DNA from: Paenibacillus sp. ACRRX
GTDB taxonomy: Bacteria; Bacillota; Bacilli; Paenibacillales; Paenibacillaceae
Direction of reading: 5' to 3'
DNA: 64,000 nt
NCBI RefSeq assembly: GCF_022346885.1
Contig: NZ_JAKRNK010000005.1
Coordinates: 248,001 to 312,000 of the forward strand
A program made the translations under genes and the position numbers. This document shows positions 1 through 8,253 of the stretch, piece after piece (positions within the stretch are counted from its first letter, which is position 1; the number at the start of each line of letters is the position of its first letter). The notes beneath the pieces are model-generated. The model made no database searches. It was not told where the DNA came from and saw only the letters and a list, made by a program, of their open reading frames with translations.

Positions 1-285
1 CACCTCAACGTTGTTCCACTTTAGGTTAGAAGCGAATACGCTTACACCACGCACCGGATCTATAAATCCCGGACAGCCCGCGCCAACCGCAATAAGATCT
101 TGGCGATCTACCCCCGCCTTCGCGAGCAGCTCCCCAATCATATTAGCCATCTTGGTCAGAACATGCTCACTGCCAAGCGCAGCCTCTGTAGGTGCTTTTA
201 TTTTTTCAACCAATTCATAATGCTCGTTCACCAATCCACATACAATATTCGTCCCGCCCAAATCCATGCCTACCATATAACGCAT
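1..285 (-). CDS. ROK-family sugar kinase (glucokinase-like), 3' part outside window
   Basis: The first 95 codons of a gene that runs off the left edge of the window. The N-terminus MRYMVGMDLGGTNIVCGLV is the phosphate-binding motif of ROK kinases, and GCPGFIDP near residue 70 is a further ROK signature. Such proteins phosphorylate glucose or other hexoses with ATP in the cytoplasm; because the sugar-binding part is missing, glucokinase rather than another ROK enzyme or repressor is an inference. There is no N-terminal helix-turn-helix, which argues for the kinase branch. A GGAGGAG ribosome binding site lies seven bases before the ATG. Confidence 0.85.
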   Translation of the reverse strand, partial: MRYMVGMDLGGTNIVCGLVNEHYELVEKIKAPTEAALGSEHVLTKMANMIGELLAKAGVDRQDLIAVGAGCPGFIDPVRGVSVFASNLKWNNVEV

Positions 286-589
286 GATTTCTCCTCCTCA
301 GACAACGACTCTAATTGATTTATGACATAACCTATATTATAGCATTATCATACTAGCTGTTGATTGAAAATGTAATTGATTTTGTTTGAATAAAAAGCGG
401 CGTCTTCCTTCCACACTTCCAGAATTGTCACTATTAATCCAAAAAATTGACGCAAAATTGACGAAAAAAAAGCAGCACTAGGATTGGCTGTAAGTTTATA
501 ATAATGTGTATACGCAGGTGTGATCTACATCACACCACAAAGGCGGCGATACGCCTGCATTCTGGATTGCGATACAAGAGGTGGAAAGT

Positions 590-799
590 ATGACCTACGT
601 CAATATTAGCGACATTAGCCCACAGTTGTTTGTCACGGTGCTATTTTTCTTGCTCATCGTTTGTCCTTTAATAAGCTTAGGCGTCGTACGTTTATTTCAA
701 CAAAGAGTAAAGAGTGGCATCAGCTATATTATTTCTGCCATTATCTCCTATGTTGTGTTTATGATCATAGCCGAGATTGTCGCAAAAACGTGGGGCTGA
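590..799 (+). CDS. Small two-helix membrane protein of unknown function
   Basis: A 69-residue protein with two predicted transmembrane segments (about residues 12-35 and 43-66) separated by a short basic loop (QQRVKSG). The ATG at 590 is preceded by AGAGGTGG at five bases, so it is preferred over the in-frame GTG at 581. Size and topology resemble small uncharacterised Firmicute membrane families such as DUF2768, but I cannot make that assignment from sequence alone. It stands alone, is divergent from the ROK kinase gene and is followed directly by a good terminator, so it is probably monocistronic. Confidence 0.7.
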   Translation: MTYVNISDISPQLFVTVLFFLLIVCPLISLGVVRLFQQRVKSGISYIISAIISYVVFMIIAEIVAKTWG

Positions 800-847
800 T
801 CGTCTATTGCCCTGACAAGCTGCTCCCAACTGCATAGCTTATTCCTG

Positions 848-877
848 CAGCTCCCTTCTGAGAAGGGGGCTGTTTTT
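848..877 (+). terminator. Rho-independent terminator of the small membrane protein gene
   Basis: The arms CAGCTCCCTT and AAGGGGGCTG form a ten-pair stem with one G-T pair, followed by TTTTT. Confidence 0.85.
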
Positions 878-913
878 GGCAGATGACAGATACAACTCCT
901 GTCATGATGCAAT

Positions 914-948
914 AAAAAACATCCTGCTCTAGGATAGACACAGGATGC
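914..948 (-). terminator. Rho-independent terminator of asnA
   Basis: On the minus strand CATCCTG pairs with CAGGATG, followed by six T residues. It lies about 60 bases after the asnA stop codon and converges with the plus-strand terminator. Confidence 0.8.
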
Positions 949-1008
949 TCATACTCCTATCGCATCGCATATACGAAGTCCTCTGCTGCTTCTGCCGTAC
1001 AGCTTGAT

Positions 1009-2037
1009 CTATACAGGCAGCAGATGAATATTAGCTTGCTCACACGACTCGATCACATGCTGCGGCCACACCGATACTTGTACCTCCCCGATATGGGCTT
1101 TATTTAGCAGAAACATACATAAGCGGGACTTGCCGATACCTCCACCGATTGTATAGGGGAGCTGGCCTTCAAGCAGTGCACGGTGAAAAGCAAGTTCAGC
1201 ACGTTCCGGACATCCCGCTGCAAGCAATTGAGCCTTCAAGGTAGCTGCATCCACTCTAATTCCCATCGAAGACACTTCAAATGCGATCTCCAAGAGGGGA
1301 TTCCACAGTATAATATCGCCGTTAAGCGACCAATCATCGTAATCGGGTGACCTTCCGTCATGCTTAAGGCCTGACTTCAATATGCCTCCAATCTGCATTA
1401 CGAAGATAGCGCCCTTTTCTTTCGCATAGGCGTCCTCACGTTGTTTAGGAGTAAAATCAGGATACATATCCTCCAGTTCCTGCGTCGTCACAAAATAAAT
1501 GTCCTTTGGCAGCTCGAGATGCAGCTGTGGAAACTCGTCTGCTATCGCCTTGCCGATCGTCTGCAGCACATTGTAAATACGCCGAACCGTATCCTGAAGA
1601 AAGTCGAGATTACGCTCCTTCACGGTAATGACTTTCTCCCAATCCCATTGGTCGACATAGATGGAATGCAAACTATCCACGACCTCGTCTCGTCTAATCG
1701 CGTTCATGTCCGTGTATAAACCTTCACCCGGCGCAAAACCTAATCGCTGCAAAGCCATACGTTTCCATTTCGCCAAAGAATGCAGAAGTTCAAGCGGCTG
1801 GTCTCCTACATCCGGTGCTGTAAATGCAACAGGTTGTTCCGTTCCATTCAATTGATCATTAATGCCAGTATAAGAAGGGACAAACAGCGGTGAAGGGACT
1901 AGCGTTACTTGCAAGGCCTCTGCAAACAAGGAGTCAAACAATCTTTTTACTGTATTGATGGCGGTAATGGTCTCCCTGTCACTCAATGTTGACTCATAGC
2001 TTTCCAGTAAAATGAGAGACTTCTCTAACGCTTTCAT
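1009..2037 (-). CDS. asnA: Aspartate-ammonia ligase (asparagine synthetase A)
   Basis: A 342-residue cytoplasmic enzyme that makes asparagine from aspartate, ammonia and ATP. It belongs to the class II aminoacyl-tRNA synthetase fold. Family features visible are the N-terminal KSLILLESYES-like helix, the YTDMNAIRRDE segment near residue 105, and the ATP-binding motif IGGGIGKSRLCMFLL near the C-terminus. The length matches the usual 330-340 residues. AAGGAG lies seven bases before the ATG. Only about 100 bases separate it from the upstream kinase gene, including that gene's terminator, so there is no room for a full T-box leader of the kind found before some asn genes. Confidence 0.95.
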   Translation of the reverse strand: MKALEKSLILLESYESTLSDRETITAINTVKRLFDSLFAEALQVTLVPSPLFVPSYTGINDQLNGTEQPVAFTAPDVGDQPLELLHSLAKWKRMALQRLGFAPGEGLYTDMNAIRRDEVVDSLHSIYVDQWDWEKVITVKERNLDFLQDTVRRIYNVLQTIGKAIADEFPQLHLELPKDIYFVTTQELEDMYPDFTPKQREDAYAKEKGAIFVMQIGGILKSGLKHDGRSPDYDDWSLNGDIILWNPLLEIAFEVSSMGIRVDAATLKAQLLAAGCPERAELAFHRALLEGQLPYTIGGGIGKSRLCMFLLNKAHIGEVQVSVWPQHVIESCEQANIHLLPV

Positions 2038-2103
2038 AGGTCAACTCCTTCTATCACATTTTGGCGAATCCTTGATTATTATCAACTTAATTGCTGCTCT
2101 ATT

Positions 2104-2130
2104 AAAAAAAAATACTCAAATTATTGAGTA
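2104..2130 (-). terminator. Rho-independent terminator of the sensor kinase operon
   Basis: On the minus strand TACTCAA pairs with TTGAGTA across a four-base loop, followed by nine T residues. Confidence 0.85.
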
Positions 2131-2143
2131 TGATGCAGTTCAT

Positions 2144-3994
2144 TTAGCACGTGCACCCATCAGGCAGCGGGAATCGCACATTAAATCGCGTATGCTGATT
2201 GCCCGACTGCACCTCCAAGTTAGCTCCATGTCGATTCACGATACTTAAGCAAATAGGAAGGCCCAGTCCCGCGCCATTTTCCTTGGTAGTTAAGAAAGGA
2301 GTGCCTAGCTGTTCTAGAATGTGGCCTTCGATCCCTCTTCCCTGATCCTCAATTATTAAGTTCACACCGTCAGCTGTCTTCATCGTACGAATGAAAACAG
2401 TTCCCCCTTCGTCCATCGCCTCGATGCTGTTGCGTACCAAATGATGAATTAATTTTCTAATTTCCGCCACATCCAACTGAAGATCAGGCACTGACTGCAG
2501 CTCTAGAAGTACAATCTGGCCATATTCAGCAGCTAATGCCTGCAGCAAAGGATACATCTGATAGAGAATCGAGTTTAGGCTTTGTCGCTTTAGCTCCGGC
2601 ACTTTCTCCTGCGTAAGCAGCAAATACTCGGTCAAAATCGAATCCATGCGCTCGGCTTCTTCCATCATCATATGAAAATAACGCGCATCCTCCGCATATA
2701 GCGGCTTCAAGCTTAAAAAATGAAGAAAAAGTCGGATAGAGTGCAAGGGATGCCGGACTTCATTCCCCATCGTGGAGGCCATCTGTCCAATAAGCTGAAA
2801 GGAGCTTACTCGCTTCAGTTCCTCCTCCATACGATGATTCGTCCGCAAATTCTCGATCATAACGTTCAGACGCATTGCCAGTTGACCGATTTCATTGGAG
2901 GCTTGCACTGTTATACGCCGCGTGAGGTCCCCTTGGGATACGGCTTCTACGCCGTCTAATATTTGAGATAATGGATTTGATACCGATCTACTGACCCATG
3001 TTCTAACAATTTTGTAGCACAGCACAATTAGACACAACACAGTGGCAATACATCCAAGTAAAATATAAATAAGTTTACGCTCAATCAACCGTTCTGGAAC
3101 TGCAACAATTAACGACCAATCAGCAGCAGGAATATGAGCAGAGAAAAAGTACATACCGTTTCTATTTACCGGTGTTAGATTATGTTTAAGTTGATTAGCT
3201 ATGATGTCTTTGTATAACGTAACAAAGTCAGCATCATAGTTCTGATATACATTTAAATTCATCGTCAGTTTGGCATCTCGATGATAAATCACCCCGCCGT
3301 CTTTCCGTGTAATCAACGTGTAGCCTTGCTGCTGCTCTGTTAACTGTGCACCGAGTTGATACACTTCATCCAGCATCAGATTCATTCCCGCAACTCCCAT
3401 CAATTGCTGCTGATTATCATATACAGGACTGCTGACTGAAATCATAGGAGTGTACATATAAGGATCAATATAGGGTGAAGTGATGTAGGTGTTGCCGGTT
3501 CGCTTGGCGCCGAAGTAAAAATCATAATCTGGATGATCCTTATTCTCAGGTTGAGAAGTATCTGCATCGTTGGGATTCATGAGGTCTTTGGAGTTATTTT
3601 GTACGATAGTGTTGTTTCTAGTTCTAGTATATCTAATATCCCCTTGGCCTTGATCTCGATAGGAGGAGTCGTAGGTGAACCAATAACCCTGAATGTGGTT
3701 ACTCTCCTCCTCCATTAAATTATGAGTCACATTTGCAATTCGTTGACGATGATCGGGGGTATCATACAAGTACTCTATGCTTCTTGCATAGTGCTCCACA
3801 ATAGTAATGTTCTTAGTAATAATCTTGTCTACCTTACTTGCCAAGGAACTTACTTGGCTGTTTTTGCTGGATACCGCATAATCTAGATATGTGGTTCTTG
3901 CCACCTGGTAGACAAATAAAAATAATAGAATAAACGCCACAACCAGCGAGATTGTAATCTGCAATACGATCTGCCAGTGAATTCGATATCTCAT
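2144..3994 (-). CDS. Membrane sensor histidine kinase-like protein lacking the usual phospho-acceptor His
   Basis: 616 residues: transmembrane helix 1 (about 9-31), an extracellular dCache-like sensor domain (about 35-310), helix 2 (about 315-340), a HAMP domain (about 340-400), a dimerisation helix and a C-terminal ATPase domain. The ATPase N box (VRNSIEAM), G1 box (DQGRGIEG) and G2 box (GAGLGL) are intact. The H box reads GNEVRHPLHSI where the family has AHEIRNPLTSI, so Asn411 occupies the phospho-acceptor position and His415 the usual Asn. It lies 38 bases after the response regulator gene on the same strand, so the two form a two-component pair. The ligand is unknown. Either it phosphorylates another His (415 or 418) or it is a degenerate kinase. 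Confidence 0.88.
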   Translation of the reverse strand: MRYRIHWQIVLQITISLVVAFILLFLFVYQVARTTYLDYAVSSKNSQVSSLASKVDKIITKNITIVEHYARSIEYLYDTPDHRQRIANVTHNLMEEESNHIQGYWFTYDSSYRDQGQGDIRYTRTRNNTIVQNNSKDLMNPNDADTSQPENKDHPDYDFYFGAKRTGNTYITSPYIDPYMYTPMISVSSPVYDNQQQLMGVAGMNLMLDEVYQLGAQLTEQQQGYTLITRKDGGVIYHRDAKLTMNLNVYQNYDADFVTLYKDIIANQLKHNLTPVNRNGMYFFSAHIPAADWSLIVAVPERLIERKLIYILLGCIATVLCLIVLCYKIVRTWVSRSVSNPLSQILDGVEAVSQGDLTRRITVQASNEIGQLAMRLNVMIENLRTNHRMEEELKRVSSFQLIGQMASTMGNEVRHPLHSIRLFLHFLSLKPLYAEDARYFHMMMEEAERMDSILTEYLLLTQEKVPELKRQSLNSILYQMYPLLQALAAEYGQIVLLELQSVPDLQLDVAEIRKLIHHLVRNSIEAMDEGGTVFIRTMKTADGVNLIIEDQGRGIEGHILEQLGTPFLTTKENGAGLGLPICLSIVNRHGANLEVQSGNQHTRFNVRFPLPDGCTC

Positions 3995-4032
3995 GAATTA
4001 CGTTCCGTCCCCATCTTCAATTCATCGTTTGG

Positions 4033-4677
4033 TTAGAAAAGCCCCATTTTCTTGGCCTTATCTACCAGTTTCTTGGAATTATTTGTTCGCCAGCCTAACT
4101 TCTTTGCGATTCGTTGAAACTTGTTGCGAACCGACTGAAGCTCCATTACTTTTTTGTCTGCAATCTCTGAAAAGTTTAGTCCTCTATCAAAGTACTGCAG
4201 CAAATCTTTATCATCTAAACTGAGCTTGTTAATCAGGATTTCACGGTAAGTCCTTCTCATCTGCTCCCGCAAAATGTTCGAGGCCGATGCGTGAATGCTT
4301 GAATGATTCCCATGAGCTTCACGGATGGCTAGTGGAATGTCGAGATAGTTGTCCTTGAGGATATAATTGTAAGCACCATTGATGAATACTTCGGCTACAA
4401 GTTCCGGTTCGATGCAGCCTGATAATACGATAATTTTAGCGTTGCGGTCATAGTAATAAAGATCTAAAATTGTATCCATACTATCCAGCTTGTTAGGATC
4501 TAACTGCATGTCCATTAAGATCACATCAACATGCTCTTGCGCGTATAGCGCTAGCGCAGCTTCCCTGGATGAGCACACAGATATAAGCTGAATATCTACT
4601 TCCTTGTCCAATTGAGCGAGTAGTACACTTCCCCATGCCGGATCGTCCTCTAACAGCAGTACTTTAATGTTGTTCAT
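4033..4677 (-). CDS. Response regulator, receiver plus C-terminal LuxR/NarL-like helix-turn-helix
   Basis: 214 residues. The receiver domain (1-125) has the acidic pair EDD at 10-12, the phospho-acceptor Asp in DVILMDMQL near residue 56 and the conserved Lys in YILKD. The C-terminal part (about 150-200, LSLDDKDLLQYFDRGL and the helices after it) looks like a divergent LuxR-type DNA-binding domain. A GAGGA site lies eight bases before the ATG. It is the promoter-proximal gene of an operon with the downstream atypical kinase, its probable partner. Targets cannot be inferred. Confidence 0.88.
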   Translation of the reverse strand: MNNIKVLLLEDDPAWGSVLLAQLDKEVDIQLISVCSSREAALALYAQEHVDVILMDMQLDPNKLDSMDTILDLYYYDRNAKIIVLSGCIEPELVAEVFINGAYNYILKDNYLDIPLAIREAHGNHSSIHASASNILREQMRRTYREILINKLSLDDKDLLQYFDRGLNFSEIADKKVMELQSVRNKFQRIAKKLGWRTNNSKKLVDKAKKMGLF

Positions 4678-4968
4678 TGCACATTCCTCATCTTTGCAAT
4701 GTGATAGTTAAAACGGTGAAACTTTCGTTTTGTAGGAAATGAGTAACTATAAACTAACAACATAAAGCAACATGGTGTGTGTATCTTGAAGATAAGTCTC
4801 AGAAGTGTATCGCGAGGTGTATGTGACAGTAATACGTTAAAGTAGGGATTAAAAGTATTATCAAGGGAAAGAAGCATATAATCAAGTGTTTTAGGACCTA
4901 AACGGCATAATTATTATTTCTTTTTTGCTTATCGGACGCCTCTCCTTCCAATTACACAAACTTCCAAT
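4678..4968. other. Intergenic region upstream of the two-component operon
   Basis: About 290 bases between the response regulator start and the terminator of the lipoprotein gene. It must carry the promoter of the regulator-kinase operon, but I see no convincing -35/-10 pair. A 67-codon frame here lacks a ribosome binding site and is probably spurious. Confidence 0.5.
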
Positions 4969-4993
4969 AAAAAAAGAAGGGTATTCACCCTTC
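4969..4993 (-). terminator. Rho-independent terminator overlapping the ykyA-like stop codon
   Basis: On the minus strand GAAGGGT pairs with ACCCTTC, followed by seven T residues. The TGA stop codon of the lipoprotein gene lies inside the hairpin. Confidence 0.85.
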
Positions 4994-5686
4994 ATTCACC
5001 TTCTCTTCCGTTGTTCCTGAAGAGATGACTTCTGTAGGTTGAATACCCGCTGCTGTATAAAACTTCTGCTTCTTCTCATTAAATTGCTTAGTAAAATCGT
5101 TAAATTGCTGCTTCAGTTGTTCTACCTGCTGAAACACTTGGTTGCGAGCTGCAACCGATTCCTGAATAGACTTGATGTTTGTATCCGATGTCTTTAGCGC
5201 CTCATACACAGATTTCTCCGCTGCAATCAAATCCGTATACTGCTTATGAAGCGTTTGGAATGTATCATACCGCTTCGTATATGCCGTGATTACTTCGTCC
5301 GCCTGCTTCTTCAACTGGTCATCCTTAAGCTTATCTGCCGACTTCGTAAAACCCGAAGCCACCTTGTAACCTTCATCCAACTGCAGCTTTGCGTCATCAA
5401 GTGCTTTCTGACGATCATCTAATGCCTTGGACGTATTATCAATAAGCGTCTTCACGTTAACGTTGTTCTCTGCACCATTCGTCAAAATATTACCATATTG
5501 ATTCTGATCCTTCGCTTCAAGCAGCTTTAATTGCTCAAATGAAGCAGGAACTGTCGTTTCCAATGCCGATGCCTTCTCAAATGAATCGAACAACTGTTGT
5601 GTCGGTGCCGTACCGCAGCCTGCAAGTGCAACGATAAGTGATACCATCATAGCCGTCGTACCGACCAACTTCTTCATAGCTGTCAA
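4985..5686 (-). CDS. YkyA-like cell-wall-associated lipoprotein
   Basis: 233 residues with a basic N-terminus, a hydrophobic core and the lipobox LAGC (Cys near residue 24), so it should be diacylated and anchored outside the membrane. The rest is highly charged and helical, rich in Lys, Gln and Asp heptads, consistent with the coiled-coil YkyA family (putative cell-wall-binding lipoprotein, about 200-220 residues). The TTG at 5686 is seven bases from AGGAGG, whereas the ATG three codons in is sixteen away, so TTG is preferred. It follows the deacetylase gene by only 21 bases, which suggests a shared transcript for envelope functions. Confidence 0.82.
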   Translation of the reverse strand: MTAMKKLVGTTAMMVSLIVALAGCGTAPTQQLFDSFEKASALETTVPASFEQLKLLEAKDQNQYGNILTNGAENNVNVKTLIDNTSKALDDRQKALDDAKLQLDEGYKVASGFTKSADKLKDDQLKKQADEVITAYTKRYDTFQTLHKQYTDLIAAEKSVYEALKTSDTNIKSIQESVAARNQVFQQVEQLKQQFNDFTKQFNEKKQKFYTAAGIQPTEVISSGTTEEKVNEG

Positions 5687-5707
5687 ACTTGTTCCCTCCT
5701 ATCCCAA

Positions 5708-6568
5708 TCAAAGACGCTCATCTTTATGGAAATTGCATACAAAATGAGCATTCGGGTTGTACACTTCAAATTCATAGCCTTCAGAACGAATATAATCGAT
5801 GACTTGCTGCAATTGGTTCAGCGTCTGCTTCCGATCATGCATTAATATCACTTCTGTATCTTCCGTCAATGTCGCCTTCACTTGCGCCAGAATTGCAGAT
5901 GGATTGTTCGCATATTTCCAGTCCAACGTATCCAGCGTCCAGTCCCACATCTTAAATCCAGCATTAGCAATATCAGTACGGAAATCTTCCTTTATCTGTG
6001 GCGCACTGCCATAAGGAGCACGAATCAATATCGGCTTAAAGCCGGTTATTTCCTTCACAATGCCCTGTGCTTCTGTAAATTCATCGATAAAGTTCTTGCT
6101 GCTGCCGCTCTTGTACAACTTCGCAAAATTATGCGTCATACTATGCAGTCCCGGATAGTGTCCTTCTTCATACATACGCTTAACCTGATCCGGATTCTCT
6201 CGCATGTTATCGCCGAGCATAAAGAAAGTAGCCTTAATATTATTCTGCTTCAGCACATCCAGAATCTCATCTGTGTGGCTGTTCGGCCCATCATCAAATG
6301 TCAAATAAGCAACCTTACGCTTCAAGCCATTATATAAAGTAGGTGATTGCTTCTCCTTTGCAGCCGTTGCAATGACCGCAACCTCTGTCACAACCGTCGA
6401 CTTCTGCTCTGAAGCTGCGTTAGCCGTTGTTCCCCACAGACTTTGACCTAGCGAATAAATACCGACTCCTATCGCTATGATCAAAAACAATAAAATGGTG
6501 CGCCCTATTAACTTCTTGTTTCTTCGCTGACGTCGGCGGCCTACCGACACGACGTTACGTCCTCCCAT
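5708..6568 (-). CDS. Membrane-anchored polysaccharide deacetylase (NodB domain)
   Basis: 286 residues: an Arg-rich cytoplasmic tail, one transmembrane anchor (about 22-42) and an extracytoplasmic NodB domain. Catalytic motifs are all visible: TFDDGP, the metal pair in HSMTH, RAPYG, a WDWTLDTLDW segment and LMHDR. Such enzymes remove N-acetyl groups from peptidoglycan or another GlcNAc polymer. The exact substrate is not determined. The ATG at 6568 is 13 bases from AAGGA; a GTG at 6580 is too close to it, and a GTG ten bases after the internal GGGAGG is a further option. It heads an operon with the YkyA-like lipoprotein gene. Several Spo0A-box matches lie upstream. Confidence 0.9.
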   Translation of the reverse strand: MGGRNVVSVGRRRQRRNKKLIGRTILLFLIIAIGVGIYSLGQSLWGTTANAASEQKSTVVTEVAVIATAAKEKQSPTLYNGLKRKVAYLTFDDGPNSHTDEILDVLKQNNIKATFFMLGDNMRENPDQVKRMYEEGHYPGLHSMTHNFAKLYKSGSSKNFIDEFTEAQGIVKEITGFKPILIRAPYGSAPQIKEDFRTDIANAGFKMWDWTLDTLDWKYANNPSAILAQVKATLTEDTEVILMHDRKQTLNQLQQVIDYIRSEGYEFEVYNPNAHFVCNFHKDERL

Positions 6569-7229
6569 GTTGCAGCTCACTTCCTTTATAAACTTGTTTC
6601 GACTAAAAAATAGCTTTCGACAATATACTATATAGCAATTCTACCAGATGGTAATGACAGATTCATTACAAGAGCACTAGATTCGACAATAAAAGAGATA
6701 CAATGTTGTTACTAAATGGAGAGCTAAATATGCTTATGACTGTAAATGCAAGGATATCATTTCCACACCAAATAAATTTGCGTCAAACATGAGCAGGCTT
6801 TGATTGTTACTCAGGAATGAAGTCCTAGTTCTGACTTCTTGCTGTCGAAACAAAATGGTACATACAAAGTTATACAAGATTTGCGAATCATTTGTTGCGA
6901 TAATAAAAGTAAACGTTTTGTGAAAATGAGGAAAATTCGCTGCCTAATGAAGATATCGTCCGATGCATGCTGTGGTCGATCTCCCGATTTTTAAAAGCTG
7001 TTTTAGTTGTATGTAATGCATGCAAAAGTGTGAATGGACATGATCTGAATTACACGTTCCATGCCCCAAAACATACAAAAGCACCTCCACATCCAGTTAA
7101 ATCCCAGGAAATGAAAGTGCTACGTATTCACAACAATCACATGTTCATAGAAGTCTGTTCCACTTTTTACTTTGGATCATGCAAGCTTCGGACAAGCCCC
7201 TTTAAAACCGAATGCCCGGCCAAATACTT
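6569..7229. promoter_or_regulatory. Long intergenic region with three Spo0A-box matches
   Basis: A stretch of 660 bases without a convincing gene. Exact matches to the Spo0A box TGTCGAA occur at 6616-6622 and 6682-6688 (minus orientation) and 6843-6849 (plus). A near match lies at about 6597-6603. A 20-codon frame at 6730-6792 has GGAGAG six bases upstream but no other support. An 88-codon frame at 6967-7233 has no ribosome binding site and runs into the next gene. Confidence 0.5.
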
Positions 7230-8216
7230 CTAGCCAACTGTATTAATAGGACTACCAGCCAAGTATGCCTGAATATTGTCAGCCGCAATCTGCAGTAATC
7301 TGCGCCGTGCATCCTGTGCCGCCCATGCCATATGCGGAGTGATGACTGCTTTCTCCTGCTGCAGCAAAAGCTGACCTTCAGCAGGCGGTTCTTCTGTCAA
7401 TACATCCAACAACGCAGCAGCTAACAACCCTTGCTGAAGCGCATGCGCCAGATCGGCTTCGTTTACAAGTGCACCACGAGCCGTATTAATCAATACCGCG
7501 GAAGATTTCATCTGCGCAATGAAATGCTGGTCTACCATTTTCCTTGTGTCCGCAGTTAATGGGCAGTGAAGCGACACGAAATCTGATCGATAGAGCAGTT
7601 CCTCCTGGGATACAGCCTCAACATGCGGGAACAGCATCACATCTGGCGAGCGTCTGGTCGCAACCAACACATGCATGCCAAAAGCATGCGCTAATCTGGA
7701 CACTTGCTGCCCGATGCGACCGAAGCCGATGATGCCAAATGTCTTCCCCGCCAATTCCACCTGCGGGGAGAGCCAGAAACTGAAGTCTGGCTGCCGCGAC
7801 CAGCGGCCACGCTTAACGGCATCGTCATGCCGTTCAATGCGATGGCACCAGGAGAGCAGCAGTGCCATCACGTACTGTGCAACCGCATCTGTACCATAGG
7901 ATGGCACGTTGGTCACTACAATCCCTTGCTGCCCAGCAGCATGCACATCCACAACATCATAGCCAGTCGCCAAGACACCGATATATTGCAGCTTCGGCAA
8001 TTGAGCAAATTCCGTACGACCAAGTCTTGTCTTATTGGTAAGAATGATATCCGCTTCACTAGCTCGTTCTACAATTTGATCCAGAGCTGTCCTCTCGTAT
8101 ACATCCATTCGAACCTCATTAAGAGGCAATCCGCCCGCCGCCGCGGCTGAGCGAATCTTCTCCCAGCTCAGATCACCGGGATTAAGTGTATAACCATCTA
8201 GAATAACAATATTCAT
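7230..8216 (-). CDS. D-2-hydroxyacid dehydrogenase (glycerate dehydrogenase/hydroxypyruvate reductase-like)
   Basis: 328 residues of the NAD(P)-dependent D-isomer 2-hydroxyacid dehydrogenase family. The Rossmann motif GFGRIGQ is near residue 160. The catalytic triad is present: Arg in NTARGAL, Glu in DVLTEEPP and His in TPHMAW. Family members reduce 2-keto acids such as hydroxypyruvate or glyoxylate; the substrate here is not defined by the sequence, though the ILDGYTLNPGDLSW start resembles glycerate dehydrogenases. GGAGGGA lies four bases before the ATG. It sits 37 bases downstream of topB on the same strand. Confidence 0.9.
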   Translation of the reverse strand: MNIVILDGYTLNPGDLSWEKIRSAAAAGGLPLNEVRMDVYERTALDQIVERASEADIILTNKTRLGRTEFAQLPKLQYIGVLATGYDVVDVHAAGQQGIVVTNVPSYGTDAVAQYVMALLLSWCHRIERHDDAVKRGRWSRQPDFSFWLSPQVELAGKTFGIIGFGRIGQQVSRLAHAFGMHVLVATRRSPDVMLFPHVEAVSQEELLYRSDFVSLHCPLTADTRKMVDQHFIAQMKSSAVLINTARGALVNEADLAHALQQGLLAAALLDVLTEEPPAEGQLLLQQEKAVITPHMAWAAQDARRRLLQIAADNIQAYLAGSPINTVG

Positions 8217-8253
8217 GATGTCCCTCCCTCCGTTAAGAACAAGCGCCTGATCC

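Noticed and set aside
448-502. TTGACG and TATAAT upstream of the small membrane protein as a promoter
   Set aside because: The two TTGACG copies are more than 30 bases from the TATAAT at 497-502, and nothing suitable lies at 16-18 bases.
4674-4877. 67-codon frame whose stop overlaps the response regulator start
   Set aside because: No ribosome binding site, no recognisable protein features; the regulator has its own GAGGA site, so coupling is not needed.
6967-7233. 88-codon plus-strand frame in the long spacer
   Set aside because: No ribosome binding site, odd composition and it runs antisense into the dehydrogenase gene.
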